Assembly (NCBI RefSeq): GCF_000972385.1
Contig: NZ_JXTE01000124.1
Span: forward strand, 1 to 9,269
Length of the DNA stretch: 9,269 nt
Origin: Streptomyces sp. WM6386
GTDB lineage: Bacteria > Actinomycetota > Actinomycetes > Streptomycetales > Streptomycetaceae
Direction: 5' to 3'
Position numbers and translations under genes: made by a program. Positions 1-5,864 of this stretch are shown here, in pieces. Under the pieces are notes generated by a model. The model was not told the DNA's origin. It saw only the letters and a list, made by a program, of their open reading frames with translations, and searched no databases. Position 1 is the stretch's first letter. The number at the start of each line of letters is the position of its first letter.

Positions 1-209
1 GGGTGGGTCATGGTGGGTCCCCCGGGGTGACGTGCCTGGGTGTGTGCGTACGGCAACTTACTCGTCGTACCCGACACTCCGGCGAGCCGGCCTTCGCCTG
101 TGTCGATGCCCTCAAGATCCCCTGCATCTCGTGTGAAACATTTCCGGGGTGCCACCGCATCAATGGAGTGAGAGCGCGAAGCAGGCGCATCCACGAGCAG
201 GGGGAACAC
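1..209. other. Leader region upstream of the sigma factor gene
   Basis: I see no convincing gene here. The sigma-factor frame stays open upstream to the left edge, but that stretch lacks sigma homology and has Cys-rich, low-quality composition, so I treat it as non-coding. An 8-mer, GGTGGGTC, occurs twice with a 10-bp period (2-9 and 12-19). A relatively AT-rich patch, GTGAAACATTT, lies near 132-143 and is the likeliest place for promoter elements. I cannot match it confidently to a known sigma-factor consensus. Confidence 0.5.
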
Positions 210-719
210 ATGAGGCAGGTCCTTGCGGACCAGTACGCGGAGTTCGCGGCGGCGCGCGCGGGGCATCTCTACCGCTCCGCGTGCCTGCTCACCGCCGGGG
301 ACACGTATCTCGCCGAGGACCTGGTGCAGGAGACCCTGGGCCGGCTGTACATCAGCTGGCACCGGGTGGCCCGGGTCGGCAACCCCGCCGGGTACGCGCA
401 GACCGTCCTCACCCGGGCGTTCCTCGCCCACCAGCGGCGCCGCAGCAGCAAGGAGCGCGCGACCGCCGAGTTCCCGGAGCAGGCCTACGCCGACCACGGC
501 GACGTCCCGCTGCGCCTCACGCTCCTCCAGGCGCTGGCCCGGCTGCCCGCCAAGGACCGGGCGGTGGTCGTGCTGCGCTACTGGGAGGACCGCTCGATCG
601 AGGAGACCGCCGACGCGATGAACGCCAGTTCCGCCGCGGTCCGCACCCGCTGCACCCGCGCCCTCGGCCGGCTGCGCGAGCTGCTGGGCGAGGACCTCGG
701 CGAGTACGCACGCTTCTGA
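210..719 (+). CDS. SigE-family (ECF, sigma-70) RNA polymerase sigma factor
   Basis: This is a 169-residue alternative sigma factor that would direct RNA polymerase to a small regulon. Sigma region 2 spans about residues 10-78, with the helix containing AEDLVQETLGRLY and the basic run HQRRRSSKER at its end. Sigma region 4 spans about 102-156, with ALARLPAKDRAVVVLRYWED followed by the helix-turn-helix SIEETADAMNASSAAVRTRCTRAL. There is no sigma-3 region and no extra C-terminal domain, which fits the short actinobacterial SigE-type ECF subgroup. I chose the ATG at 210 because AGGGGG (199-204) sits 5 nt upstream and homology begins just after it. Longer in-frame starts would add about 70 residues that do not look like sigma sequence. 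The membrane protein 83 nt downstream on the same strand is the probable partner or regulator. The family call is strong; the regulon is unknown. Confidence 0.93.
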   Translation: MRQVLADQYAEFAAARAGHLYRSACLLTAGDTYLAEDLVQETLGRLYISWHRVARVGNPAGYAQTVLTRAFLAHQRRRSSKERATAEFPEQAYADHGDVPLRLTLLQALARLPAKDRAVVVLRYWEDRSIEETADAMNASSAAVRTRCTRALGRLRELLGEDLGEYARF

Positions 720-802
720 CGGCCCCACCCGTCCCTGTGACCGCACCTCACCCGCACCTCTGACTTCTCATCCTTCACACCTCGGGGAAACGGTGGTTAG
801 CC

Positions 803-2074
803 ATGCCCGCTCAACAGCACAGTGATCCCTTCGAGGACAGCCTCTCGGCCGAACTGCGCGATACCGGAGGGCAGTTCGACGCCGATCTGCACAGTCTCAC
901 CACCGCGGGCCTGGCCCGTGGCCGACGGCTGCGGCTGCGGCGCCGGTCCGCCGTCGTGGGCGGCGCGGCCTCCCTCGCCCTCGTCGGGGTGGGCGGGGCG
1001 CTGCTCCTGCCCGGCGGCGGTTCGGACCCGGCCCCGTCCTCGGTGGCCTCGAACCCGAGCGCCTCGGCGACCGTGCCGCCCGTCTCCGGCCAGGAGCTGA
1101 TCAGCACGCTCAAGGAGCAGCTCGGGTACGGCAAGTTCAGCCAGGAGACAAGTCGTGGTACCGCGGACGCGCCGTACGCGTGGCTCGTGTGGGACGACGG
1201 GGACGGGGGTTCCGTCGTCTCCGTGAACCTCGAACGGGTCGAGCCGGGCAGTGAGAACGCACGGCAGTTGACCGAGTGCCCGGACAAGACGTTCACGCCG
1301 TACGACAGTTGCCGGACCAGCAGGCTGGACAACGGCTCGGTGCTGAGGATCCTCCAGGGGTACGAGTATCCCGACAAGCGGGAGCCCACCAAGCACTGGT
1401 CCGCCGACCTGATCACCCCGAGGGGCCAGCACGTCGCGGTGTACGAGTGGAACGCCGAGGCCGAAAAGGGCTCGCCGGTCACCCGCGAGGACCCGCCTCT
1501 GGACGCCGCGGAGTTGAAGAAGCTGGTGACCGCGCCGGCCTGGCTGAAGGCGGTCGACGCCATGCCCAAGGAGGACAGGTCGTCGCTGGCGAGCCCGGAG
1601 GAAACCGCCGCCCCCACCACCGACATCCGCAAGACGCTCGTCGACCTCCTCCCCGCCGGTCTCACCCCGGTCTCGAGGGGCGGTGACGAGTCCGGGTGGG
1701 GCTATGTCGTCGTCGACGACGGCAAGGGCAGGAGCCTCGTCGAGATCAACGTCCAGCCGAACATGGGGGACCTCCTCGGCGAGAGCATCTTCGAGGATGC
1801 GGAGGACGTCGGCGACGGCACGATGCTCGCCACCCGCGAGGACGCCGGCGACAAGGACGTCTCGGGCACGGTCCGGTGGACCGTCGACACGGTGCGCGTC
1901 AACGGACTGCGGGTCGTGATCAGCGCCCTCAACGCGGGCGGGCCGCACGACGCCCCGAGCCGTGCCAAGCCCGCCCTGACGATGGAGCAGCTCAAGAAGA
2001 TCGCGCTCAGCTCGAAGTGGGGCCCGAGCCGGGAGGAGTCACAGACCGGTCAGAAGAACTCCGACCAGGGCTGA
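803..2074 (+). CDS. Single-pass membrane protein paired with the ECF sigma factor; duplicated extracellular domain
   Basis: This 423-residue protein has no enzyme motif that I recognise. A short cytoplasmic N-terminus (1-48) ends in the basic run RGRRLRLRRR. One hydrophobic segment follows (about 49-70), then a Ser/Pro/Ala-rich linker (71-95), so the remainder should lie outside the membrane (N-in topology). The outer part shows two related segments, about 97-250 and 272-407. Each has an amphipathic start (ELISTLKEQL / DIRKTLVDLL), an aromatic beta segment with an acidic turn (YAWLVWDDGDG / WGYVVVDDGKG), and an end of the form LDAAELKKLVTAPAW / LTMEQLKKIALSSKW. The first copy has an inserted Cys pair (C159, C170) that could form a disulfide. 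Position after an ECF sigma gene suggests a sensor or anti-sigma role, but the cytoplasmic tail is too short for a classical zinc anti-sigma domain. The ATG at 803 has a weak GGTGG ribosome site at 792-796. Confidence 0.85.
   Translation: MPAQQHSDPFEDSLSAELRDTGGQFDADLHSLTTAGLARGRRLRLRRRSAVVGGAASLALVGVGGALLLPGGGSDPAPSSVASNPSASATVPPVSGQELISTLKEQLGYGKFSQETSRGTADAPYAWLVWDDGDGGSVVSVNLERVEPGSENARQLTECPDKTFTPYDSCRTSRLDNGSVLRILQGYEYPDKREPTKHWSADLITPRGQHVAVYEWNAEAEKGSPVTREDPPLDAAELKKLVTAPAWLKAVDAMPKEDRSSLASPEETAAPTTDIRKTLVDLLPAGLTPVSRGGDESGWGYVVVDDGKGRSLVEINVQPNMGDLLGESIFEDAEDVGDGTMLATREDAGDKDVSGTVRWTVDTVRVNGLRVVISALNAGGPHDAPSRAKPALTMEQLKKIALSSKWGPSREESQTGQKNSDQG
1091..2023 (+). repeat. Diverged internal duplication in the membrane protein (two domain copies)
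   Basis: Copy 1 covers about residues 97-250 (1091-1552) and copy 2 about residues 272-407 (1616-2023). They share the order amphipathic helix, aromatic strand plus DDGxG turn, strand ending in a VxxNVQP- or VNLERVEP-like segment, W-containing strand, and an ELKK/QLKK helix ending in W. Similarity shows at protein level only; the DNA is too diverged to be a recent duplication. I aligned it by eye. Confidence 0.6.
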
Positions 2075-3384
2075 TCCCAGATCTGCTTCACGCACAGCAC
2101 CAGGAACAGCAGCCCGGCGATCACCAGCATCCCGTTGCTGATCAGGCCGTTGCGCCATTCGGCCGGTGTGCGCGAGGAGTTGAGGAGCCAGATCAGCGTG
2201 CCGGCCAGGAAGGGGAGGAAGGCCGCGCCCAGGACGCCGTAGAGGATGATCAGGCGGAAGGGCTGGCCCTGGAAGAGCAGGACGATGGGCGGGAAGGTCA
2301 GCCACAGCAGGTACGCGCGGAAGGGCCAGGAGCGTTCGCGCGCACCGGAGGCGACCTCCTCGCCCGTCCCCTTGCCCTCACCCTTGTCGCGGAAGCGGGC
2401 GACGAAGTCGGCGAACATCAGGCTCACGCCGTGCCAGACGCCGATCAGGGAGGTGTACGAGGTGGCGAAGAAGCCGATCAGGAAGAACTTGGCGGTCGCC
2501 GAGCCGTACTTGTCCTCCAGGATGTCGCTGAGCTGGATGAGCCCCTTGTCGCCACTGGCGATGGCGATGTTCGCCGAGTGCAGCATCTCGGCGCCGACGA
2601 ACAGCATGGAGATGACGAAGATGCCGGTGGTGGCGTAGGCGACGCGGTTGTCGAGCCGCATGACCTTCATCCAGCCGGTGTTGGTCCAGCCCTTGGCGTT
2701 GACCCAGTAGCCGTACGCGGCGAGGGTGATGGTGCCGCCGACGCCGCCGATGAGGCCGAGGGTGTTGAGGATGGAGTCCTTCTCGTCGGGGAGGACGGGC
2801 AGCAGGCCCGCGAAGGCGTCCCCCAGGTTCGGGGTGACGCGGATGGCCAGGTAGACCGTCACCACGAACATGACGCCCACCAGGACCGTCATGACCTTCT
2901 CGAAGACCTCGTACTTGTTGAACCAGACGAAGACGAGGCCGGTCAGACCGCAGGCGACGGCCCACCACTTGAGGTCCATCACGTCCGGGAACAGCGCCTG
3001 GAGCGGGAGCGCGCTGGACGACATCGCGGCGGCGCCGTAGACGAAGCCCCAGATCACCACGTAGACGACGAAGAACCACGAGGTCCAGCGGCCCAGGCTC
3101 GCCCAGCCGTCGAAGAGGGTGCGGCCGGTGGACAGATGCCAGCGGCCGGCGGCCTCGGCGAGGGAGATCTTGACGAGGCAGCCGATGACGGCGGCCCACA
3201 GGAGCGTGTAGCCGAAGTTGCTGCCCGCGATGAGGGTCGCGACCAGGTCGCCGGCGCCGACGCCGGTGGCCGCGACGACGATGCCGGGGCCGATGTACTT
3301 CCAACTGGACTTACGAGGTCGGGGGTTGCCGGATGATGCCTGGGTGTCCGTGGGGTTGCCCGTGGTGTCCGCCATGAAGGTCAA
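2050..3384 (-). CDS. Nramp/SLC11-like divalent metal transporter with non-canonical motifs
   Basis: This is a polytopic membrane protein of up to 444 residues, with about eleven hydrophobic segments and the LeuT-fold layout of the Nramp family. TM1 begins after KYIGPGIVVAATGVG. The usual TM1 metal-binding DPGN motif reads GAGD (residues 43-46), and the TM6 region (about 206-229) has GLIGGVGGTITLAAYGY where Nramps carry an MPH motif. The protein is therefore family-related, but its substrate cannot be assumed to be Mn(II)/Fe(II). A charged loop (about 331-352, rich in K, G and E) precedes the final three segments. Two starts compete: TTG at 3384, 4 nt from GAGG (3389-3392), and ATG at 3375, 13 nt from it; the difference is three residues. 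The gene faces away from the carboxypeptidase, and its end overlaps the convergent membrane-protein gene by 25 nt. Mg, Mn or another cation are all possible substrates. Confidence 0.88.
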   Translation of the reverse strand: MTFMADTTGNPTDTQASSGNPRPRKSSWKYIGPGIVVAATGVGAGDLVATLIAGSNFGYTLLWAAVIGCLVKISLAEAAGRWHLSTGRTLFDGWASLGRWTSWFFVVYVVIWGFVYGAAAMSSSALPLQALFPDVMDLKWWAVACGLTGLVFVWFNKYEVFEKVMTVLVGVMFVVTVYLAIRVTPNLGDAFAGLLPVLPDEKDSILNTLGLIGGVGGTITLAAYGYWVNAKGWTNTGWMKVMRLDNRVAYATTGIFVISMLFVGAEMLHSANIAIASGDKGLIQLSDILEDKYGSATAKFFLIGFFATSYTSLIGVWHGVSLMFADFVARFRDKGEGKGTGEEVASGARERSWPFRAYLLWLTFPPIVLLFQGQPFRLIILYGVLGAAFLPFLAGTLIWLLNSSRTPAEWRNGLISNGMLVIAGLLFLVLCVKQIWDQPWSEFF

Positions 3385-3436
3385 GGAACCTCAAAGCAAC
3401 CGAGCTCACAAGAGGGCGTGCAGGGGATCCACCTGA

Positions 3437-3479
3437 AGGGGCACGGGGAACCGCGCGCTCAACCCCCACAATCCGCAGA
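3437..3479 (+). repeat. Degenerate copy of the GC-rich Streptomyces interspersed repeat
   Basis: This segment aligns with 9202-9244 inside the kinase gene: AGGGGC, then ACGGGGAAC/GCGGGGAAC, then GCGCG, then ACCCCCAC in the same order and spacing. About 29 of the first 33 positions match. It is in intergenic DNA here, the usual location for this repeat as I remember it from Streptomyces genomes. Its role is unknown; it could be part of the transporter mRNA leader. Confidence 0.65.
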
Positions 3480-3481
3480 CC

Positions 3482-3525
3482 GGGGACGGCCGCAAGTGGC
3501 TGATCGATCCGCCCCGTCCGTCCCC
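3482..3525. repeat. 8-bp inverted repeat with 28-nt spacer
   Basis: GGGGACGG (3482-3489) and CCGTCCCC (3518-3525) are perfect complements. It lies beside the interspersed-repeat copy and upstream of the minus-strand transporter gene, so it could fold in that leader or act as a protein site. In DNA this GC-rich, chance is also possible. Confidence 0.35.
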
Positions 3526-3687
3526 AGCGGAGCGCAATACGAGGCGTACCGAGGATCGACTTCCCGCATGGGGTCAGGATGTCCGCCTGCACGGTGCCGC
3601 GCACGGGGAGGAATACCCGATTCACTACCTACGTACATCAGTTCGGGATCGAGCCACGGCCGCAACGTTCCGGCCACCGCGCCTTTA

Positions 3688-3717
3688 TTGACTCTTGACC
3701 TGCTCATGCCATAGGCG
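3688..3717 (+). promoter_or_regulatory. Possible carboxypeptidase promoter
   Basis: TTGACT (3688-3693) is followed after 18 nt by TAGGCG (3712-3717), about 97 nt before the carboxypeptidase start. A second TTGACC lies at 3695-3700. The -35-like element is good, but the -10 is poor because it lacks the final T of TANNNT. It is placed here mainly because this is the only TTGAC-rich patch in the gap. Confidence 0.3.
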
Positions 3718-3813
3718 CACGATGAGCGCCGCACCCGCACCTGTGAGTCACCTGTATCCCCACTTGCTTCAGGCCCGGAGACCCCGGAACCCCTGGAGAA
3801 ACTAGGAGACTTC

Positions 3814-5163
3814 ATGCGACTTCGCATACGAGGCTCAGGCGCCCGCGGCGGAAGGCGTACCGCCGTGTTCGCCGCCCTCCTCGCCCTCGCGCTCGCGGCA
3901 CCCCTCTCCCCGGGCGCGAGCGCCGACAGCACCACCAAGGCGGCTCCCTCGGCGGACGACATCCGCCAGTACGAGGTCCACACGCACGCGACGGTCAAGG
4001 AACGCACGGCCCTTCAGCAGGCCGGCGTGGCCATCGACGAGGTGGACGACCACGGCGTCGTGATCTCCGGCCGTGCCGACCAGATCAGGAAACTGCGCGC
4101 GCAGGGCTACGAGATCACGGCGCTCGGCGCGGTCCCCGACCGGTCCTCCGCCCAGGACGGCGAGGTCGGAATCCTCGACTTCCCCTCGGCCGACTCGCGG
4201 TACCACAACTACGCGGAGATGACGAACGAGATCAACTCGGTCGTCTCCGCCCACTCCTCCATCGCGAGCACCCGCGTGATCGGCACCTCGTACCAGGGCC
4301 GGAACATCGTCGCCATCAAGGTCAGCGACAACGTGGCGACCGACGAGTCCGAGCCCGAGGTGCTGTTCACCCACCACCAGCACGCCCGTGAGCACCTCAC
4401 CGTCGAGATGGCGCTGTACCTGCTCAACGAACTGACCTCGGACTACGGCACCGACTCCCGAGTGACCAGCATGGTCAACAACCGCGAGATCTGGATCGTC
4501 CCGGACCTCAACCCCGACGGCGGCGAGTACGACGTGGCGACCGGCTCCTACCGTTCGTGGCGCAAGAACCGCCAGCCCAACTCCGGTTCCTCGTACGTCG
4601 GTACCGACCTCAACCGCAACTGGGCCTACCGGTTCGGCTGCTGCGGCGGCTCGTCCGGGTCGACCTCCTCGGAGACGTACCGCGGCCCGGCGGCCGAGTC
4701 GGCGCCCGAGGTCAAGGTCGTCGCCGACTTCGTCCGCAGCCGGGTCGTCGGCGGCGTGCAGCAGATCAAGGCCGGGATCGACTTCCACACGTACAGCGAA
4801 CTGGTCCTGTGGCCCTACGGGTACACGACGGCGAACACGGCCACCGGCATGACGACCGACGACCGCAACGCCTTCGCGACGGTCGGCGGGAAGATGGCCG
4901 CGAGCAACGGCTACACGCCCGAGCAGTCCAGCGACCTGTACATCACCGACGGATCGATCGACGACTGGCTGTGGGGCAGCCAGAAGATCTTCGCGTACAC
5001 CTTCGAGATGTACCCGTCGTCGAGCTCCGGGGGCGGCTTCTACCCGCCCGACGAGGTGATCGCGGCGGAGACCGCGCGCAACCGGGACGCGGTGCTGCAG
5101 CTGCTGGAGAACGCTGACTGTATGTACCGGTCCATCGGCAAGGAGGCGCAGTACTGCGCGTGA
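3814..5163 (+). CDS. Secreted M14-family zinc carboxypeptidase
   Basis: This 449-residue exopeptidase should remove C-terminal residues from peptides outside the cell. It has a Sec-type signal peptide (about 1-37: basic [14 protein letters not shown], hydrophobic core, ASA before DST) and a propeptide region (about 38-120). The catalytic domain follows. Zinc ligands are H190 and E193 in HHQHAREH and H325 in [10 protein letters not shown]. Substrate-binding residues corresponding to carboxypeptidase A are R253 in SWRKNR and N267/R268 in DLNRNW; the probable catalytic Tyr is Y376 and the general base is E398 in AYTFEMYP. Cys 276/277 in GCCGG and the C-terminal C436/C448 pair could form disulfides. 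The whole set resembles the Streptomyces griseus carboxypeptidase/carboxypeptidase T subgroup, and length and residues suggest an active enzyme. The start is well supported by AGGAG (3804-3808), 5 nt before the ATG. It is monocistronic and converges with the next gene. Confidence 0.95.
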   Translation: MRLRIRGSGARGGRRTAVFAALLALALAAPLSPGASADSTTKAAPSADDIRQYEVHTHATVKERTALQQAGVAIDEVDDHGVVISGRADQIRKLRAQGYEITALGAVPDRSSAQDGEVGILDFPSADSRYHNYAEMTNEINSVVSAHSSIASTRVIGTSYQGRNIVAIKVSDNVATDESEPEVLFTHHQHAREHLTVEMALYLLNELTSDYGTDSRVTSMVNNREIWIVPDLNPDGGEYDVATGSYRSWRKNRQPNSGSSYVGTDLNRNWAYRFGCCGGSSGSTSSETYRGPAAESAPEVKVVADFVRSRVVGGVQQIKAGIDFHTYSELVLWPYGYTTANTATGMTTDDRNAFATVGGKMAASNGYTPEQSSDLYITDGSIDDWLWGSQKIFAYTFEMYPSSSSGGGFYPPDEVIAAETARNRDAVLQLLENADCMYRSIGKEAQYCA

Positions 5164-5181
5164 GGCAGTACCGCGCCTGAG
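5148..5181 (+). repeat. 17-bp imperfect tandem duplication across the carboxypeptidase stop codon
   Basis: GCAGTACTGCGCGTGAG (5148-5164) is followed directly by GCAGTACCGCGCCTGAG (5165-5181), with 15 of 17 positions identical. The duplication includes the stop codon region, so a second TGA lies just past the real one. It looks like a local slippage event. Confidence 0.7.
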
Positions 5182-5195
5182 GAGCTACTCCTCGG
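5177..5195. terminator. Hairpin between convergent genes (possible bidirectional terminator)
   Basis: GAGGAG (5179-5184) pairs with CTCCTC (5188-5193). One G-T pair and one G-C pair extend the stem outward to 5177 and 5195. The three-base loop CTA (5185-5187) is the complement of the TAG stop codon of the minus-strand gene. It sits 14 nt past the carboxypeptidase stop. There is no T tract, which is common for Streptomyces terminators, so function is inferred from position only. Confidence 0.45.
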
Positions 5196-5706
5196 TGTCG
5201 TCGTCCTCTTCGCCTGCTTCGCCTTCTTCGAAGTAGGCGTCGAGGACGGCGTCCAGCTGCTCGTCCCACTCCTGGAAGCGCGCCCGCGACGTGGCCTCGA
5301 CCTCGATCGGGTACCAGCGCCTGTCCGGGGTGTGCACGGTGATCGTGTACCGCTTGCCGAAGCGGGGCGTCTCGGTCTCGATCGCGCCGATCTCGTCCCA
5401 GCGGAACTCGCACCGCTCCTCGTCGAGGCTCAGGCGTACGCCCTTGGCGTCGGCGACGATCTTCGCGCGGCGGTCGGACGCCTCGAACTCGGGGCCGTCG
5501 GCCGCGTCCGCCTCCGGCTCGTCGGGAGTGGGTTCCTCCTCGGGTTCGGGGGCGGCCTCTTTCTTCGCGAGGGCGTCCTCCTCGGCAAGGGGCTCCTCGG
5601 CGTCCTCGGGCTCGCCGGACACGGGTGAGGTCAGCCCGGGGATGAAGGCCGGGTCAAACCCGGCACCTTCCAGGGGCGTGCTGCTCGAACCTATGCGCTG
5701 CTCCAC
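5185..5706 (-). CDS. Acidic hypothetical protein with a small C-terminal beta-rich domain
   Basis: I do not recognise a named family. The 173-residue product has no signal peptide or membrane segment, so it should be cytosolic. Residues 31-77 are a disordered-looking Glu/Pro/Ala/Asp stretch (for example EPEEEPTPDEPEADAADGPE). Residues about 78-161 look folded: alternating strands (AKIVADAKGVRLSL, CEFRWDEIGAIETET, RYTITVHTPDRRWYPIEVEA) followed by a helix (RARFQEWDEQLDAVLDAYF). That order is similar to a PH-like or bacterial PH domain. The protein ends in a second acidic tail, EEGEAGEEDDDTEE. The GTG start at 5706 has no clear Shine-Dalgarno sequence. A -10-like CATACT on the minus strand (5719-5714) ends 7 nt before the GTG, so the message could be leaderless. 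Later starts cannot be excluded. Codon bias and the convergent layout support a real gene. Confidence 0.78.
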   Translation of the reverse strand: MEQRIGSSSTPLEGAGFDPAFIPGLTSPVSGEPEDAEEPLAEEDALAKKEAAPEPEEEPTPDEPEADAADGPEFEASDRRAKIVADAKGVRLSLDEERCEFRWDEIGAIETETPRFGKRYTITVHTPDRRWYPIEVEATSRARFQEWDEQLDAVLDAYFEEGEAGEEDDDTEE

Positions 5707-5713
5707 AGCGGAG

Positions 5714-5719
5714 AGTATG
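5714..5719 (-). promoter_or_regulatory. Possible -10 element for a leaderless transcript
   Basis: The minus-strand hexamer CATACT lies 7 nt before the GTG at 5706, which would put transcription start at the start codon. No good -35 hexamer is seen 16-19 nt upstream, so this is weak. Confidence 0.25.
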
Positions 5720-5777
5720 GCGGACGAACCTGTGCCGTGGGGCGCCGGGGCCCGAGGTCACCTACAGGGCACGACCA

Positions 5778-5851
5778 ATTGGCGGATCTGTCCCCGCCGA
5801 CGCGTCGGCCACCTGCGGTTCTACCGCTGGTGTGGGAACAGATCCGCCAAT
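5778..5851. repeat. 14-bp perfect inverted repeat enclosing two hairpins (three-way-junction layout)
   Basis: ATTGGCGGATCTGT (5778-5791) and ACAGATCCGCCAAT (5838-5851) are perfect inverted copies 46 nt apart. Inside are a 14-bp palindrome GCCGACGCGTCGGC (5796-5809) and a hairpin with arms GCGGT/ACCGC (5815-5819 and 5823-5827), extended by ACC/GGT pairs across one T-T mismatch to 5811-5831. A single base (5810) separates the two inner elements. It lies 14 nt past the permease stop and about 70 nt before the acidic-protein start, so it could be a terminator, a small structured RNA, a recombination or binding site, or a relic of a tiny inverted-repeat element. No target-site duplication is evident. 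Confidence 0.75.
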
Positions 5852-5864
5852 CACTCCCTCCTGC

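Larger units (their letters stand above)
3385..3813. other. Divergent intergenic region between the transporter and carboxypeptidase genes
   Basis: This 429-nt stretch has no supported gene. It should hold the promoters for both flanking genes. It contains a degenerate interspersed-repeat copy (3437-3479), an 8-bp inverted repeat GGGGACGG/CCGTCCCC (3482-3489 and 3518-3525), and a slightly AT-rich segment around 3684-3716 on the carboxypeptidase side. I looked on the transporter side for a manganese- or magnesium-type riboswitch and recognised none. Confidence 0.6.

Noticed and set aside
797..1948. Antisense open frame opposite the sigma-factor partner gene
   Set aside because: The product is Val/Arg/Gly-rich with no domain, and the plus-strand frame has a signal-anchor and repeated domain structure.
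1696..3336. Long plus-strand open frame (546 codons) opposite the transporter gene
   Set aside because: Its product is low-complexity Arg/Gly/Asp/Glu-rich and it is antisense to a clear multi-spanning transporter; this is a typical high-GC shadow frame.
3385..3560. Metal-sensing riboswitch ahead of the Nramp-like gene
   Set aside because: I could not see the conserved elements of a manganese or magnesium riboswitch; the structure there is better explained by the interspersed repeat.
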